The position numbers were made by a program, and so were the translations under genes. DNA of 64,000 nt from Flavimaribacter sp039888615 (GTDB taxonomy: Bacteria; Pseudomonadota; Alphaproteobacteria; Rhizobiales; Rhizobiaceae), in the NCBI GenBank assembly GCA_039888615.1, contig JBDQQS010000007.1; one strand, given 5' to 3'. The notes under the pieces are model-generated. The model had not been told where the DNA came from and did no database searches. It saw only the letters and a program-made list of their open reading frames with translations. Of this stretch, positions 8,486-17,338 are shown piece by piece. The stretch's first letter is position 1. Every line of letters starts with the position of its first letter.

Positions 8486-9280
8486 TCATCCGAGCAGCAG
8501 CGAGTCGTCGGCGAGTTCCTCGCCCTGCTCGCGCTTGAACAGTTCGAGCAGGTCGCCGACTTCCAGCTTGTCGCGCGCTTCGCCGGCGGCGTCGAAAACG
8601 ATGCGGCCGCGGTGAAACATGATCGTCCGCTCGCCGGTATGCAGCGCCTGCGCCATCGAATGCGTGACCATGACGGCGGTCAGTTTGAGCGATGAAACAA
8701 TACTCTTCGTCAGTTCCAGGACGAATTCGGCGGTTTTCGGATCAAGCGCGGCCGTATGCTCATCGAGCAGCAGCACCTTCGTGTCGCCGGTCGCCGCCAT
8801 GAGCAGGGAGACCGCCTGGCGCTGTCCGCCGGACAGCAGGCCGACCTTGTCGTCCAGCCTGTTTTCCAACCCCAGTCCGAGCACCTTGAGACGTTCCGCC
8901 GCCAAATCCCGCATTTTCGGCGCCACCGCGAAGCGCAGGCCGCGCGGTTGCGTCCGTCCATGGGCGAGCGCGAAATTCTCGATGATCGACAGATCCTCGC
9001 AGGTTCCCATCTTCGGGTCCTGAAAGACACGCGACAGCATTCGTGACCGCTTGTGCACCGGCCAGTCGGTGACAATCTTGCCGTCGATTTCCGTCGAACC
9101 GCTCTCGACTTTCGTGAGGCCGGCAATGACGTTCAGACAGGTCGACTTGCCCGCGCCATTGGAGCCGATGATCGTCAGGAACTGGCCTTCCGGCACCTCC
9201 AGATCGACGCCTCGAAGCGCGCGCGTCTCAAGCGGCGTTCCCTTGTTGAAGGTGACGTGGATATCCTTGAGCCGGATCAT
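8486..9280 (-). CDS. ABC transporter ATP-binding protein (TrpXYZ-like importer)
   Basis: ATPase of 264 residues with Walker A GSNGAGKST near 36, signature LSGGQRQAVSLL and Walker B VLLLDEHTAALDP (His in place of the usual Pro of DEP, which is typical of this transporter subfamily). The start ATG overlaps the permease stop (ATGA, 9277-9280). Together with the next two genes it makes a three-component importer whose binding protein belongs to the ABC_sub_bind family known for tryptophan/tyrosine uptake in streptococci. Confidence 0.87.
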   Translation of the reverse strand: MIRLKDIHVTFNKGTPLETRALRGVDLEVPEGQFLTIIGSNGAGKSTCLNVIAGLTKVESGSTEIDGKIVTDWPVHKRSRMLSRVFQDPKMGTCEDLSIIENFALAHGRTQPRGLRFAVAPKMRDLAAERLKVLGLGLENRLDDKVGLLSGGQRQAVSLLMAATGDTKVLLLDEHTAALDPKTAEFVLELTKSIVSSLKLTAVMVTHSMAQALHTGERTIMFHRGRIVFDAAGEARDKLEVGDLLELFKREQGEELADDSLLLG

Positions 9281-10179
9281 CGCTTGTTTCCTCTACGGAA
9301 TATCGACCGGACATTGCCGGATTGCTGCAGGATCAATGCGATAATGACGAGCAAAGCCGTGACGAGCTGAACATCCGAGGCCTGAAAGCCGATGAAGTCG
9401 GCGTTCAACGCCAGCGCCACCGCCAGACGATAGAGAATGGCGCCGACGATGCAGGCGATCGTCGCCAGAAAGATCGTGCCAGACGGCATGATCGACATGC
9501 CGACGATGACGGAAGCCAGTCCGATGATGATGACGCCGATACCCATATAGGCGTCCGCCGCGCCGAAGCTCTGCGCGAAAAGAGCCCCGGCCAGCGCCGT
9601 CAGCGCATTGGCGACGCCGACGCCGACGAGCTTCATATTGCCGACATTGACGCCGTTCGCCTCGGCCATGGCCGGATTGGAGCCGGCTGCGCGCATGGAT
9701 ATGCCGTAGCCGGTGGCAAGGAATGCGTCCAGCAACAGTTTGATCAGCAGGATCACTATTCCAAGGAAGATCGGGTTGATGATGTAGCCGGAAATGCCGA
9801 AGACGTCCAAATAGGTAAATACCGTATCGACCCTCAACAGTGGCTTGTTCGGCCCGCTCATGATTTTGAGATTGATGGAATAGAGCGATATCGCAACCAG
9901 AATGCCGGCAAGAATGTGCAGGATTTTGAACCGGACATTCAAAGATGCGGTGATGAAGCCGGCAACGAAGCCGGCGAGACCCGCACATATCGTCGCGATC
10001 CACGGATTCCATCCGGCCGACACCATCAGGGTCGCGGCAACGGCGGCGCCCAGGGGAAAACTTCCCTCGACCGTCAAATCAGGAAAATCGAGGATCCTGA
10101 AAGTCAGGAAGGCGCCGAGCGCCACGATTCCGAAAATGAACCCCGTTTCAAGCGTTCCGAGGATTTCATAAAGGGACAT
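9277..10179 (-). CDS. ABC transporter permease (BPD_transp_2, TrpY-like)
   Basis: 300-residue integral membrane protein with about eight to nine hydrophobic segments and the family motif DFPDLTVEGSF near residue 32, characteristic of permeases paired with ABC_sub_bind proteins. It is single, so it should act as a homodimer with two ATPase copies. It overlaps the ATPase gene by four bases and follows the binding-protein gene after a 56-base spacer containing a hairpin. Confidence 0.87.
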   Translation of the reverse strand: MSLYEILGTLETGFIFGIVALGAFLTFRILDFPDLTVEGSFPLGAAVAATLMVSAGWNPWIATICAGLAGFVAGFITASLNVRFKILHILAGILVAISLYSINLKIMSGPNKPLLRVDTVFTYLDVFGISGYIINPIFLGIVILLIKLLLDAFLATGYGISMRAAGSNPAMAEANGVNVGNMKLVGVGVANALTALAGALFAQSFGAADAYMGIGVIIIGLASVIVGMSIMPSGTIFLATIACIVGAILYRLAVALALNADFIGFQASDVQLVTALLVIIALILQQSGNVRSIFRRGNKR

Positions 10180-10205
10180 GAAGAAAGGCTTTCAAATGGA
10201 GAGAA

Positions 10206-10227
10206 CGGCGCACCGAAAGGCGCGCCG
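10206..10227 (-). promoter_or_regulatory. Intercistronic hairpin between binding-protein and permease genes
   Basis: CGGCGC and GCGCCG pair around a 10-base loop, in the 56-base gap downstream of the binding-protein gene. There is no T-run, so it is better read as an mRNA stabiliser or partial attenuator raising binding-protein levels over permease. Confidence 0.4.
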
Positions 10228-10235
10228 CAACATTG

Positions 10236-11213
10236 CTATTCGATGACCTGGGTCGCCTGGGCCATAACCGATTCCGGGATCGTGACGCCCATGCGTTCAG
10301 CCGCGCCCTTGTTGATGACGACCTTGAATTTGTCCAGCACCTTGTAGGCGATGACGGCGTCGATCTCGCCGACCGGCTTGCCTTCAAGCACGTCGGCGGC
10401 CATGTTGCCGGCGATCTCGCCGATGCCGACATAGTCAAGACCGACAGACGCGACCGCGCCGCGCTCGACGCCGCCGGTTTCACCGGTGAAGATCGGAAGA
10501 TCCACGTCTTCACCGATCTTCACGATGGCTTCCAGAGCGGCGACGATCGTCGTGTCGTTCGGGATGTAGATCGCGTCGACTTCGCCGATCAGCTTCTTGG
10601 TAGCGAGAATGACTTCGTTCGTGGTCGGGGCCGGCGATTCAACGACCTCGATGCCGCGCGGCGCGCCGAATTCCTTGACCCAGCCGAGGGTGGCGACAGC
10701 GTTGTCGAGACCCGGATTGTATATGAAACCGATCTTCTTGAGACCCGGAACGATTTCCTGAAACAGGTCGAGTTGCGGCTCGATGGGTGCAGCGTCCGAC
10801 ACGCCTGTGACGTTTCCGCCCGGCTTTTCCAACTGGGGAATGAGCTTTGCCTTGATCGGATCGGTGACCGTGGAGAAGACGATCGGTATATCGGACGTGG
10901 CCGAAATCATCGCCTGGGAGGTCGGCGTGGTGATCGGCATGATGATGTCCGGGTTGTCGCCCACGAACTTCTTGGCGATCTGCTGCTGCGTCGGCATGTT
11001 GCCGTTGGCGTTCTGGTAGTCGATCGTGATCGACTCGCCGTCGACATAACCGCGGGCGGCGAGCGCATCGATGATACCTTGCTTCGTGTCTGTCAGCGCC
11101 GGCACCTCGACGATGGTCGAGATCGCAATCTTCTTCGTGTCCTGGGCGTATGCGGATGTCGCCGCAACGCCGAGAACGATCGCTGCAACAGCGCTTCTCA
11201 GTAGTACTGTCAT
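10236..11213 (-). CDS. ABC transporter substrate-binding protein (ABC_sub_bind / TrpX-like)
   Basis: 325-residue periplasmic protein. The start at 11213 gives a clean signal peptide (hydrophobic stretch ending TSAYA before QDTKKIAI) and has AGGAG six bases upstream; the frame stays open further but without homology. The body shows the family pattern of two Rossmann-like lobes, with IVFSTVTDP and GFIYNPG typical of ABC_sub_bind proteins. Relatives bind tryptophan or tyrosine, so an aromatic or imidazole amino acid derivative is a sensible ligand guess. It is first in the leftward operon and divergent from the IclR gene. Confidence 0.85.
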   Translation of the reverse strand: MTVLLRSAVAAIVLGVAATSAYAQDTKKIAISTIVEVPALTDTKQGIIDALAARGYVDGESITIDYQNANGNMPTQQQIAKKFVGDNPDIIMPITTPTSQAMISATSDIPIVFSTVTDPIKAKLIPQLEKPGGNVTGVSDAAPIEPQLDLFQEIVPGLKKIGFIYNPGLDNAVATLGWVKEFGAPRGIEVVESPAPTTNEVILATKKLIGEVDAIYIPNDTTIVAALEAIVKIGEDVDLPIFTGETGGVERGAVASVGLDYVGIGEIAGNMAADVLEGKPVGEIDAVIAYKVLDKFKVVINKGAAERMGVTIPESVMAQATQVIE

Positions 11214-11289
11214 ATTGGTCTCCTGTCTGTTCCGCCCCTGCGGGGATTTTCGTTGATCTTCCGTCAATCTGTCTCTGCACTCTCGACAA

Positions 11290-11338
11290 TATGGTTGACG
11301 CCATAGACGAAATAGCGTCTCATAATATGAACGCATAT
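11290..11338. promoter_or_regulatory. Cluster of three short inverted repeats between divergent operons (putative IclR operator)
   Basis: In the 147-base gap between the importer and iclR lie TATGG-N6-CCATA (11290-11305), AGACG-N6-CGTCT (11305-11320) and ATATG-N4-CATAT (11325-11338). IclR regulators usually bind palindromic sites just upstream of their own gene and repress or activate the divergent unit. The sites are candidates only; no site matches a known consensus I can name. Confidence 0.45.
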
Positions 11339-11360
11339 CACATATAGCGGGTTACAGTGC

Positions 11361-12149
11361 ATGAAAGTCAAGACCGAATCTCCGGCGGGCGTCGCTCTTG
11401 TCGCCAAGGCCTTCCAGATTCTCGACATGTTCCAAATTGAAAGTCCGGCCTGGTCGCAGGCCGACCTCGTCCGCGCGACCGGCCTCAACCGGTCCACTGT
11501 CAATCGACTCGTGCGCTTTCTCGCAAGCCATGGCTATCTCGTTCAGATCGGCTCCTCCGGTCAGCACACGCTGGGACTGGCGGCAATCGAACTCGGCAAC
11601 CGCGCCAGCGCCGGTTTCAATCTCAGAAAGGTCTGTCAGCCGAGCATGGAGGCTCTCGCAGCGAAAATCAATGAAACCGTTATCCTGAGCGCGCTGGACG
11701 CCGCCAATCTCGCCGCCGTCTGTGTAGATCAGATAGAAGGCCGGCAGGAGGGCCTGCGGGTTTTCGAAAGCATCGGATCGCGTTTTCCGCTGCATGCAGG
11801 CGCGGCGCCCAAGGCCATACTCGCCTTTCTGCCCGAAGACTTGCAACAGGAGGCGCTGGACAGGGACCTGAAATCCTACACCGATCACACGATCGTCGAC
11901 CGGAAAGCGATCGAGGAGGCTCTGAAACTGACCCGCGAACGCGGATACGCGATATCGAGCGAAGAAACCTTCGAAGGCACGATGGGTATCGCCGCTCCCA
12001 TTCTCGGTCCGAACGGAACGGCGGTGGCGAGCCTCGCCGTCGCTCTTCCGATCCCGCGCGCAAAACCCGAAACCTGCAAGATCATCACCGACGAACTGGT
12101 GTCGATTGCGGCAGGCGTAACCCGACATATCAACGGAGGCGCAGCATGA
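11361..12149 (+). CDS. IclR family transcriptional regulator
   Basis: 262 residues with an N-terminal winged helix (about 10-70; SQADLVRATGLNRSTVNRL is the recognition unit) and a C-terminal IclR effector domain. IclR proteins sense small catabolic intermediates and control divergent catabolic operons. The gene's last bases overlap the next gene (ATGA at 12146-12149), so regulator and enzymes are co-transcribed, and it is divergent from the ABC importer. The effector is likely the substrate or an intermediate of the enzymes encoded on both sides. Confidence 0.9.
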   Translation: MKVKTESPAGVALVAKAFQILDMFQIESPAWSQADLVRATGLNRSTVNRLVRFLASHGYLVQIGSSGQHTLGLAAIELGNRASAGFNLRKVCQPSMEALAAKINETVILSALDAANLAAVCVDQIEGRQEGLRVFESIGSRFPLHAGAAPKAILAFLPEDLQQEALDRDLKSYTDHTIVDRKAIEEALKLTRERGYAISSEETFEGTMGIAAPILGPNGTAVASLAVALPIPRAKPETCKIITDELVSIAAGVTRHINGGAA

Positions 12150-13135
12150 CCGCCGCTCTTCCCGTTTCGATGGCCGCATGGATATCCGGCGAAACGCCGG
12201 GCGCCGAGCATCTGACGTTTTCGACCCGCCCGGCGCCGCGCGCGAAACCGGGAACGATGATCGTGAAAGTCGCGGCGGCGGCGCTGAATTTCTCCGATAC
12301 TCTGATGATCGACGGGGCCTACCAGGTGCGGCCGCCCCGCCCTTTCATTCCGGGTCAGGAGATCGCCGGGACCGTAGTCGAGGTTTCCGGCGGGAGCGCC
12401 TGGAAACCGGGAGACCGCATCGCCAGCAAGGTGTTCTGGGGCGGCTTCTCGGAATTTTCGGCAGTGCGCGAGGACATGGCGATCGCCTTGCCCGACGATG
12501 TCGATTTCGTGAGGGGCGCAGCGCTGCCGGTCTCCTACATGACGGCGATGGTCGCGCTTCACGACAGCGTCGACGTCGGACCGCAGGACAGCGTGCTTGT
12601 CCACGCCGCAGCCGGCGGGGTTGGCCTGGCCGCCGTCGAGATCGCCCACGCCGCCAGCGCGAAAGTAATCGCGACGGCCGGCAGTTCCGAAAAGCTGAAG
12701 CTTGCGAAGGACCACGGCGCCGATATCGGCGTCAATTACCGCGACAAAAACTGGAAGGACGCCGTGAAGGAAGCGACCGACGGCGACGGCGCCACGATTG
12801 TCGTCGATCCGGTGGGCGGCGACGTGGCGACCGAAAGCCTGCGCTGCATCGCCCGGCATGGAACGCTCCTGATCGTCGGCTTCGCGTCCGGCAAGATTGC
12901 ACAGCTTCCATCCAATTACCTGCTTTTGAAAAGCCTGACAGCGCGCGGCGTGTTGTGGGATCACGACCGTGACGGCCCGATGATCGCACGGATGACCAAA
13001 CGAATTCAGGACCTGTTGCAACAGGGAAAGATCGATCCTGTCGTCCGTTCCGATTTCAAGCTTGAGGATCTACCGCAAGCGCTCGACGCGCTGAGCAACC
13101 GCAACTCCGTCGGCAAGCTGGTGCTGACGGTATGA
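12146..13135 (+). CDS. Zinc-free MDR family NAD(P)H-dependent oxidoreductase (quinone/enoyl reductase type)
   Basis: 329-residue medium-chain dehydrogenase/reductase. The N-terminal GroES-like domain contains LNFSDTLMIDGAYQ and PFIPGQEIAG; the NADP-binding Rossmann motif AAAGGVGLAAV starts about residue 153. Zinc ligands of alcohol dehydrogenases are absent, which places it with quinone oxidoreductases, crotonyl/acrylyl-CoA reductases and enoyl reductases. It lies between IclR (4-base overlap) and a CoA-transferase (10-base gap), so reduction of a CoA thioester enoyl group is attractive, but unproven. Confidence 0.85.
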   Translation: MTAALPVSMAAWISGETPGAEHLTFSTRPAPRAKPGTMIVKVAAAALNFSDTLMIDGAYQVRPPRPFIPGQEIAGTVVEVSGGSAWKPGDRIASKVFWGGFSEFSAVREDMAIALPDDVDFVRGAALPVSYMTAMVALHDSVDVGPQDSVLVHAAAGGVGLAAVEIAHAASAKVIATAGSSEKLKLAKDHGADIGVNYRDKNWKDAVKEATDGDGATIVVDPVGGDVATESLRCIARHGTLLIVGFASGKIAQLPSNYLLLKSLTARGVLWDHDRDGPMIARMTKRIQDLLQQGKIDPVVRSDFKLEDLPQALDALSNRNSVGKLVLTV

Positions 13136-13145
13136 GGATCGGACA

Positions 13146-14339
13146 ATGATCGACAAACCGATCCTGGACGGCATTCGCATTCTCGACCTGACTCGCGTCA
13201 TGTCGGGACCCTACTGCACGTCGATGCTGGCCGATCTCGGGGCCGAGATCATCAAGATCGAAATGCCGGAAAGCGGCGACGAGGCGCGTCATTTCGGACC
13301 TTATAGGGATGGCGAGAGCACCTATTTCATGATGCTCAACCGCGCCAAGAAAAGCGTCACCATCAACATGAAGGATCCGGAAGGCCTCGCGGTCGTGAAG
13401 AACCTGATCCCGAAATGCGATGTGATCGTCGAGAATTTCCGGCCGGGCGTCATGGCGAGACTCGGCATGGACGAAGCGTCGGTGCGAGCGCTTAATCCGA
13501 CGATCGTCTACGCCAGCATTTCCGGCTTCGGCCAGGACAGCCCTTTAAAGAACTGGCCCGCCTTCGACCTGGTGATCCAGGCGATGAGCGGCATGATGAG
13601 CACCACCGGACCGAAAGGTGGACCCATGACGGCGGTTGGCGAATCGATCGCCGATGTCTGCACCGGCATGTTCGCGGCCTTCGGGATAGTCGCTGCGCTG
13701 TTCGACCGCGAACGCAACGGCAAGGGACGCCATGTCGATGTCGCCATGCTCGATTCCGTCATGGCGATGGAGCTCACCGGACTGTCGCGCCAGCTCTACT
13801 CCGGCGATACGCCGAAGCCGGCCGGCAACCGCCATCCGGTGACCTACCCGGTCGACAGCTTTCCGACCACCGGCGACGACATCGTGATGGTGTGTTTTTC
13901 GCAGGCGGCTTTCCGGTCGCTGTGCGCGCTGATGGGTGAGCCGAAGCTTGCCGACGATCCGCGATTCAAGACCAACGCCGACCGCAACGAAAACGAAGAC
14001 GCGCTGCGCGCGCTGATCGCCAACTGGACCCGCAATCAGGAACAGGAAGCGCTGGTGACCCGCCTGCAGGAGGCCGGCATTCCGGCCGGCCCCGTCTGGG
14101 ATCTGAAGGCCTTGACGGAAAGTGAGCACGCGGTTGCACGCGGCCTCATTGTCGACGGCGCGCACTCGAAATTCGGAAGCGTCCCGCTCGTCCCGCAGCC
14201 GGTTCGGTTTTCAGGGACGCCGGGCGTCAAGGATCCGCATGTGCCGATGCTGGGCGAGGACACGGACGACGTCCTGCAAGATGTGCTCGGGCTTGATGAC
14301 GACGCCATCGCCGCCATGAGAAAAAAGAAAATAATCTGA
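13146..14339 (+). CDS. CaiB/BaiF class III CoA-transferase
   Basis: 397 residues, the usual family length. The catalytic aspartate is D170 in GESIADVCTGM; the N-terminal block LDLTRVMSGPYC and LGAEIIKIE is family typical. Class III enzymes move CoA between carboxylic acids (formyl/oxalate, carnitine, phenyllactate/cinnamate and others). With an aminotransferase, a hydroxyacid dehydrogenase and a urocanase nearby, activation of an imidazole-acrylate or -lactate is a possible role by analogy with phenyllactate CoA-transferase; this is inference. Confidence 0.88.
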   Translation: MIDKPILDGIRILDLTRVMSGPYCTSMLADLGAEIIKIEMPESGDEARHFGPYRDGESTYFMMLNRAKKSVTINMKDPEGLAVVKNLIPKCDVIVENFRPGVMARLGMDEASVRALNPTIVYASISGFGQDSPLKNWPAFDLVIQAMSGMMSTTGPKGGPMTAVGESIADVCTGMFAAFGIVAALFDRERNGKGRHVDVAMLDSVMAMELTGLSRQLYSGDTPKPAGNRHPVTYPVDSFPTTGDDIVMVCFSQAAFRSLCALMGEPKLADDPRFKTNADRNENEDALRALIANWTRNQEQEALVTRLQEAGIPAGPVWDLKALTESEHAVARGLIVDGAHSKFGSVPLVPQPVRFSGTPGVKDPHVPMLGEDTDDVLQDVLGLDDDAIAAMRKKKII

Positions 14340-14350
14340 AGGGTGAGGAC

Positions 14351-16030
14351 ATGAACACAAACCTGTCGAACACGCGGGTTGTTCGCGCGCCGAGGGGCGC
14401 GGAACTGAACGCCAAGAGCTGGCAGACCGAAGGCCCGCTGCGCCTGCTGATGAACAATCTCGACCCGGAGGTCGCCGAACGGCCCCAGGACCTGGTGGTC
14501 TATGGCGGCATTGGCCGGGCGGCGCGGGACTGGAATTCCTTCGACGCGATCGTCCAGCAGCTGAAAGACCTTGAAAGCGACGAGACGCTGCTGGTCCAGT
14601 CCGGCAAGCCGGTCGGCGTGCTGCGCACCCACAAGGGCGCGCCGCGGGTGCTGATCGCCAACGGCAATCTCGTGCCGCACTGGGCGACCTGGGAGAAATT
14701 CCATGAGCTCGACCGGCTGGGACTGACCATGTTTGGACAGATGACGGCCGGTTCCTGGCTCTATATCGGAAGTCAGGGGATCGTTCAGGGCACCTTCGAG
14801 ACCTTCTCGGAAATCGGCCGCCGGCATTTTGGCGGCGAGACCGCCGGCAAGCTGGTGATGACCGGCGGGCTTGGCGGCATGGGCGGCGCCCAGCCGCTTG
14901 CCGCGACCATGGCCGGCTTCAACGCCATCGTCGCCGAGTGCCAGCCGAGCAAGATCGAATTCCGCCTGCGATCCGGCTATCTCGACACGCAGGCATCGAG
15001 CCTTTCGGAAGCACTCGCCATGATCGAAAAGACCAACGCAGACGGCAAGCCGCTGTCCGTCGCGGTGCCCGGCAATGTCATCGACATGCTGGAGGAGACG
15101 CAACGCCTTGGCGTTGTGCCGGACGTGCTGACGGACCAGACCTCGGCGCATGATCCGGTCAACGGCTACCTGCCCCATGGCTGGACGCTTGAAAAGTGGG
15201 AGAGTATGCGCGAGAGCGACCCCGACACGGTTTCAAAGGCGGCCAAGGATAGCATGGCGCGGCATGTCGGCCTGATGCTCGAATTCGAGGAGAAAGGCTC
15301 CATCGTTCTCGAATATGGCAACAACCTGCGGGCCATGGCGCAAGAGGCGGGCGCCGACAACGCATTCGGCTTCCCCGGCTTCGTGGAAGCCTATGTCCGC
15401 CCGCTCTTCTGTCGGGGCAAGGGACCGTTCCGCTGGGTGGCGCTCTCGGGCGACCCGGAAGACATCTACAAGACCGATGCGAAGGTGCGCGAACTGATGC
15501 CGGACGACGCGTTTCTGCACACCTGGCTCGACAAGGCGCGCAAGCACATCAAGTTCCAGGGCCTGCCGTCCCGCATCTGCTGGGTCGGGCTCGGCGACCG
15601 ACATCGCCTCGGCCTCGCTTTCAACGAGATGGTGCGCAACGGCGAATTGTCGGCGCCGGTGGTGATCGGCCGCGATCATATGGACAGCGGCTCCGTCGCC
15701 AGCCCCAATCGCGAGACCGAAGGCATGAAGGACGGATCGGATGCAATCTCCGACTGGCCCATTCTCAACGCGCTGATGAATGCCGCCAATGGCGCGACCT
15801 GGGTGTCGTTCCACCATGGCGGCGGCATGGGCATGGGCTATTCGCAGCACGCCGGCATCGCGCTCGTCGCGGACGGCTCGTCAGACGCCGACGCCATGAT
15901 CGAACGCACGCTGTGGAACGACCCCGCAAGCGGGGTCATCCGGCACGCTGACGCGGGCTATGAATCGGCGATCGAATGCGCCGAGGAGTTCAAACTGAAC
16001 ATCCCCATGCCGCAGCGTCGAACGCCTTAA
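14351..16030 (+). CDS. hutU: Urocanate hydratase (urocanase)
   Basis: 559-residue NAD-dependent urocanase converting urocanate to imidazolone propionate in the cytoplasm. The catalytic cysteine is C410 in GLPSRICWVGLG, matching Cys410 of the Pseudomonas enzyme; the NAD-binding segment with TGGLGGMGGAQPLA and the DSGSVASPNRETEGM motif are intact, and length is standard. No hutH, hutI, hutG or hutF is seen nearby, which is unusual for hutU. It ends the IclR operon. A specialised paralogue acting on a modified urocanate (for example thio- or methyl-urocanate) is an alternative. Confidence 0.88.
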   Translation: MNTNLSNTRVVRAPRGAELNAKSWQTEGPLRLLMNNLDPEVAERPQDLVVYGGIGRAARDWNSFDAIVQQLKDLESDETLLVQSGKPVGVLRTHKGAPRVLIANGNLVPHWATWEKFHELDRLGLTMFGQMTAGSWLYIGSQGIVQGTFETFSEIGRRHFGGETAGKLVMTGGLGGMGGAQPLAATMAGFNAIVAECQPSKIEFRLRSGYLDTQASSLSEALAMIEKTNADGKPLSVAVPGNVIDMLEETQRLGVVPDVLTDQTSAHDPVNGYLPHGWTLEKWESMRESDPDTVSKAAKDSMARHVGLMLEFEEKGSIVLEYGNNLRAMAQEAGADNAFGFPGFVEAYVRPLFCRGKGPFRWVALSGDPEDIYKTDAKVRELMPDDAFLHTWLDKARKHIKFQGLPSRICWVGLGDRHRLGLAFNEMVRNGELSAPVVIGRDHMDSGSVASPNRETEGMKDGSDAISDWPILNALMNAANGATWVSFHHGGGMGMGYSQHAGIALVADGSSDADAMIERTLWNDPASGVIRHADAGYESAIECAEEFKLNIPMPQRRTP

Positions 16031-17338
16031 TCAGCGTTCGCGCAGGGCGTGGGCGATCTGGTCGGTCATCGGCTTGACCAGATAGGACAGGACATTGCGG
16101 TCTTCGGTCTTGATGAAAACCTCCACCGGCATGCCGGGAAGCAACGGCTTGTCGCCAAGTCTGGCGATTTCATCTCCGCCGATTGCAAGGCGCATATTGT
16201 AGAAACCCTGACCGGTCGTTTCGTCGAAGACCAGATCCGGCGAAATGGTCTGCACCGAAGCTGTAAGCGTCGGCGTGGTGCGCTGGTTGAAGCTCGGGAA
16301 ACGCAAGGTCGCCTCCTGTCCTGGCGCGAGCTGGTCGATACTGACAGGAGACACCGGCGCTTCGACCACCAGGACGTCCGCGCCAGGCACGATCTGCATG
16401 ACAGTCTGGCCAGAGCCGATCACGCCGCCCACCGTGTGCATGCCGAGCGCATGCACGTATCCGGATTTCGGCGCGCGCAATTCGTTGCGCGTCAGGCGAT
16501 CCTCGGCGTCCACCTTCCGCTCTTCCAGCCTGGCGATTTCAGTGCGGACCTGGTCCAGTAGCTCCAGCGTTTCGGCGCGAAAATCCTCGTCAATCCGGAT
16601 TTCCTGGACGCGGCGCTCGCTGATCGCCTCTTTGGCTTCGGCGATCGCCGCCGTGAGGCCGCCATGATCGCCGAAAAGTTGCGCGCGCGTACGCTGCAAC
16701 GCCGTTACGCGGCTTTGCTGGACGAGCTGCTGTTGCAGCAGATGCTCGAGGTCGACGAGTTCCTTTTCGACCAGTTCGATTTCCTGCACCTTCGCGGTGA
16801 GTTGCGCCTCGAACCCCTCGATCTTCTTGTTGATCTGGTCGATCTGGTCGATCAGTTGGTGTTTGCGGCCCTCACGGCTCTGGCGGCGGGCGTCCATCAG
16901 ATGGGCCTGATGCTCTTCATGGCGCCAACGCGCTGTTTCCGTCGCGCCGGCCTTGCTTGCGGGAAGGGCGAGATCCGGGAGGCCGTCGCGCTCGGCCTTC
17001 AGGCGGAGCTTCTTAGCATGCAGGGAGTCAAGCTGCTGCGTCAGCGAGCAGACCTCGGCGCGGGTGACCGTGTCGTCCAGAACCAGGAGGAGATCGCCGG
17101 CCTGAACATAGTCGCCGTCGCGGACATGGATGTCGCGCACGATGCCGCCCTCCTTGTGCTGGATCGTCTTGATCCGGGATTCCACGACCAGCGTTCCGGG
17201 CGCCACGACCGCGCCGGAGATCTCGGTGAAGGCAGCCCAGCTTCCCATCCCGATCGTCAGGGCGAGAACGACGACGAAAGCGGCTGTCAGATGACTGCGT
17301 ATGCTTTTGGTGAATACGCTTGCGGTCTTCATGGTCAT
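16031..17338 (-). CDS. Type I secretion membrane fusion protein (HlyD/PrtE family)
   Basis: About 435 residues: a short cytoplasmic N terminus, one membrane segment near 20-42, a biotinyl/lipoyl-like domain (KTIQHKEGGIVRDIHVRDGD), a long coiled coil (about 90-300, rich in E, Q, L) and a beta domain. It bridges the inner-membrane ABC exporter and a TolC-like outer-membrane channel. ATG at 17338 overlaps the exporter stop (ATGA); another ATG at 17332 has AGGAG seven bases upstream and is equally possible. The gene ends one base after hutU, tail to tail. No TolC gene is in the window. Confidence 0.9.
   Translation of the reverse strand: MTMKTASVFTKSIRSHLTAAFVVVLALTIGMGSWAAFTEISGAVVAPGTLVVESRIKTIQHKEGGIVRDIHVRDGDYVQAGDLLLVLDDTVTRAEVCSLTQQLDSLHAKKLRLKAERDGLPDLALPASKAGATETARWRHEEHQAHLMDARRQSREGRKHQLIDQIDQINKKIEGFEAQLTAKVQEIELVEKELVDLEHLLQQQLVQQSRVTALQRTRAQLFGDHGGLTAAIAEAKEAISERRVQEIRIDEDFRAETLELLDQVRTEIARLEERKVDAEDRLTRNELRAPKSGYVHALGMHTVGGVIGSGQTVMQIVPGADVLVVEAPVSPVSIDQLAPGQEATLRFPSFNQRTTPTLTASVQTISPDLVFDETTGQGFYNMRLAIGGDEIARLGDKPLLPGMPVEVFIKTEDRNVLSYLVKPMTDQIAHALRER

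Noticed and set aside
7598..8695. 365-residue plus-strand frame across the peroxidase-related gene
   Set aside because: Antisense to three contiguous recognised genes; composition is of a shadow frame.
11885..13021. 378-residue minus-strand frame across iclR and the MDR gene
   Set aside because: Spans two recognisable genes antisense and shows no motif.
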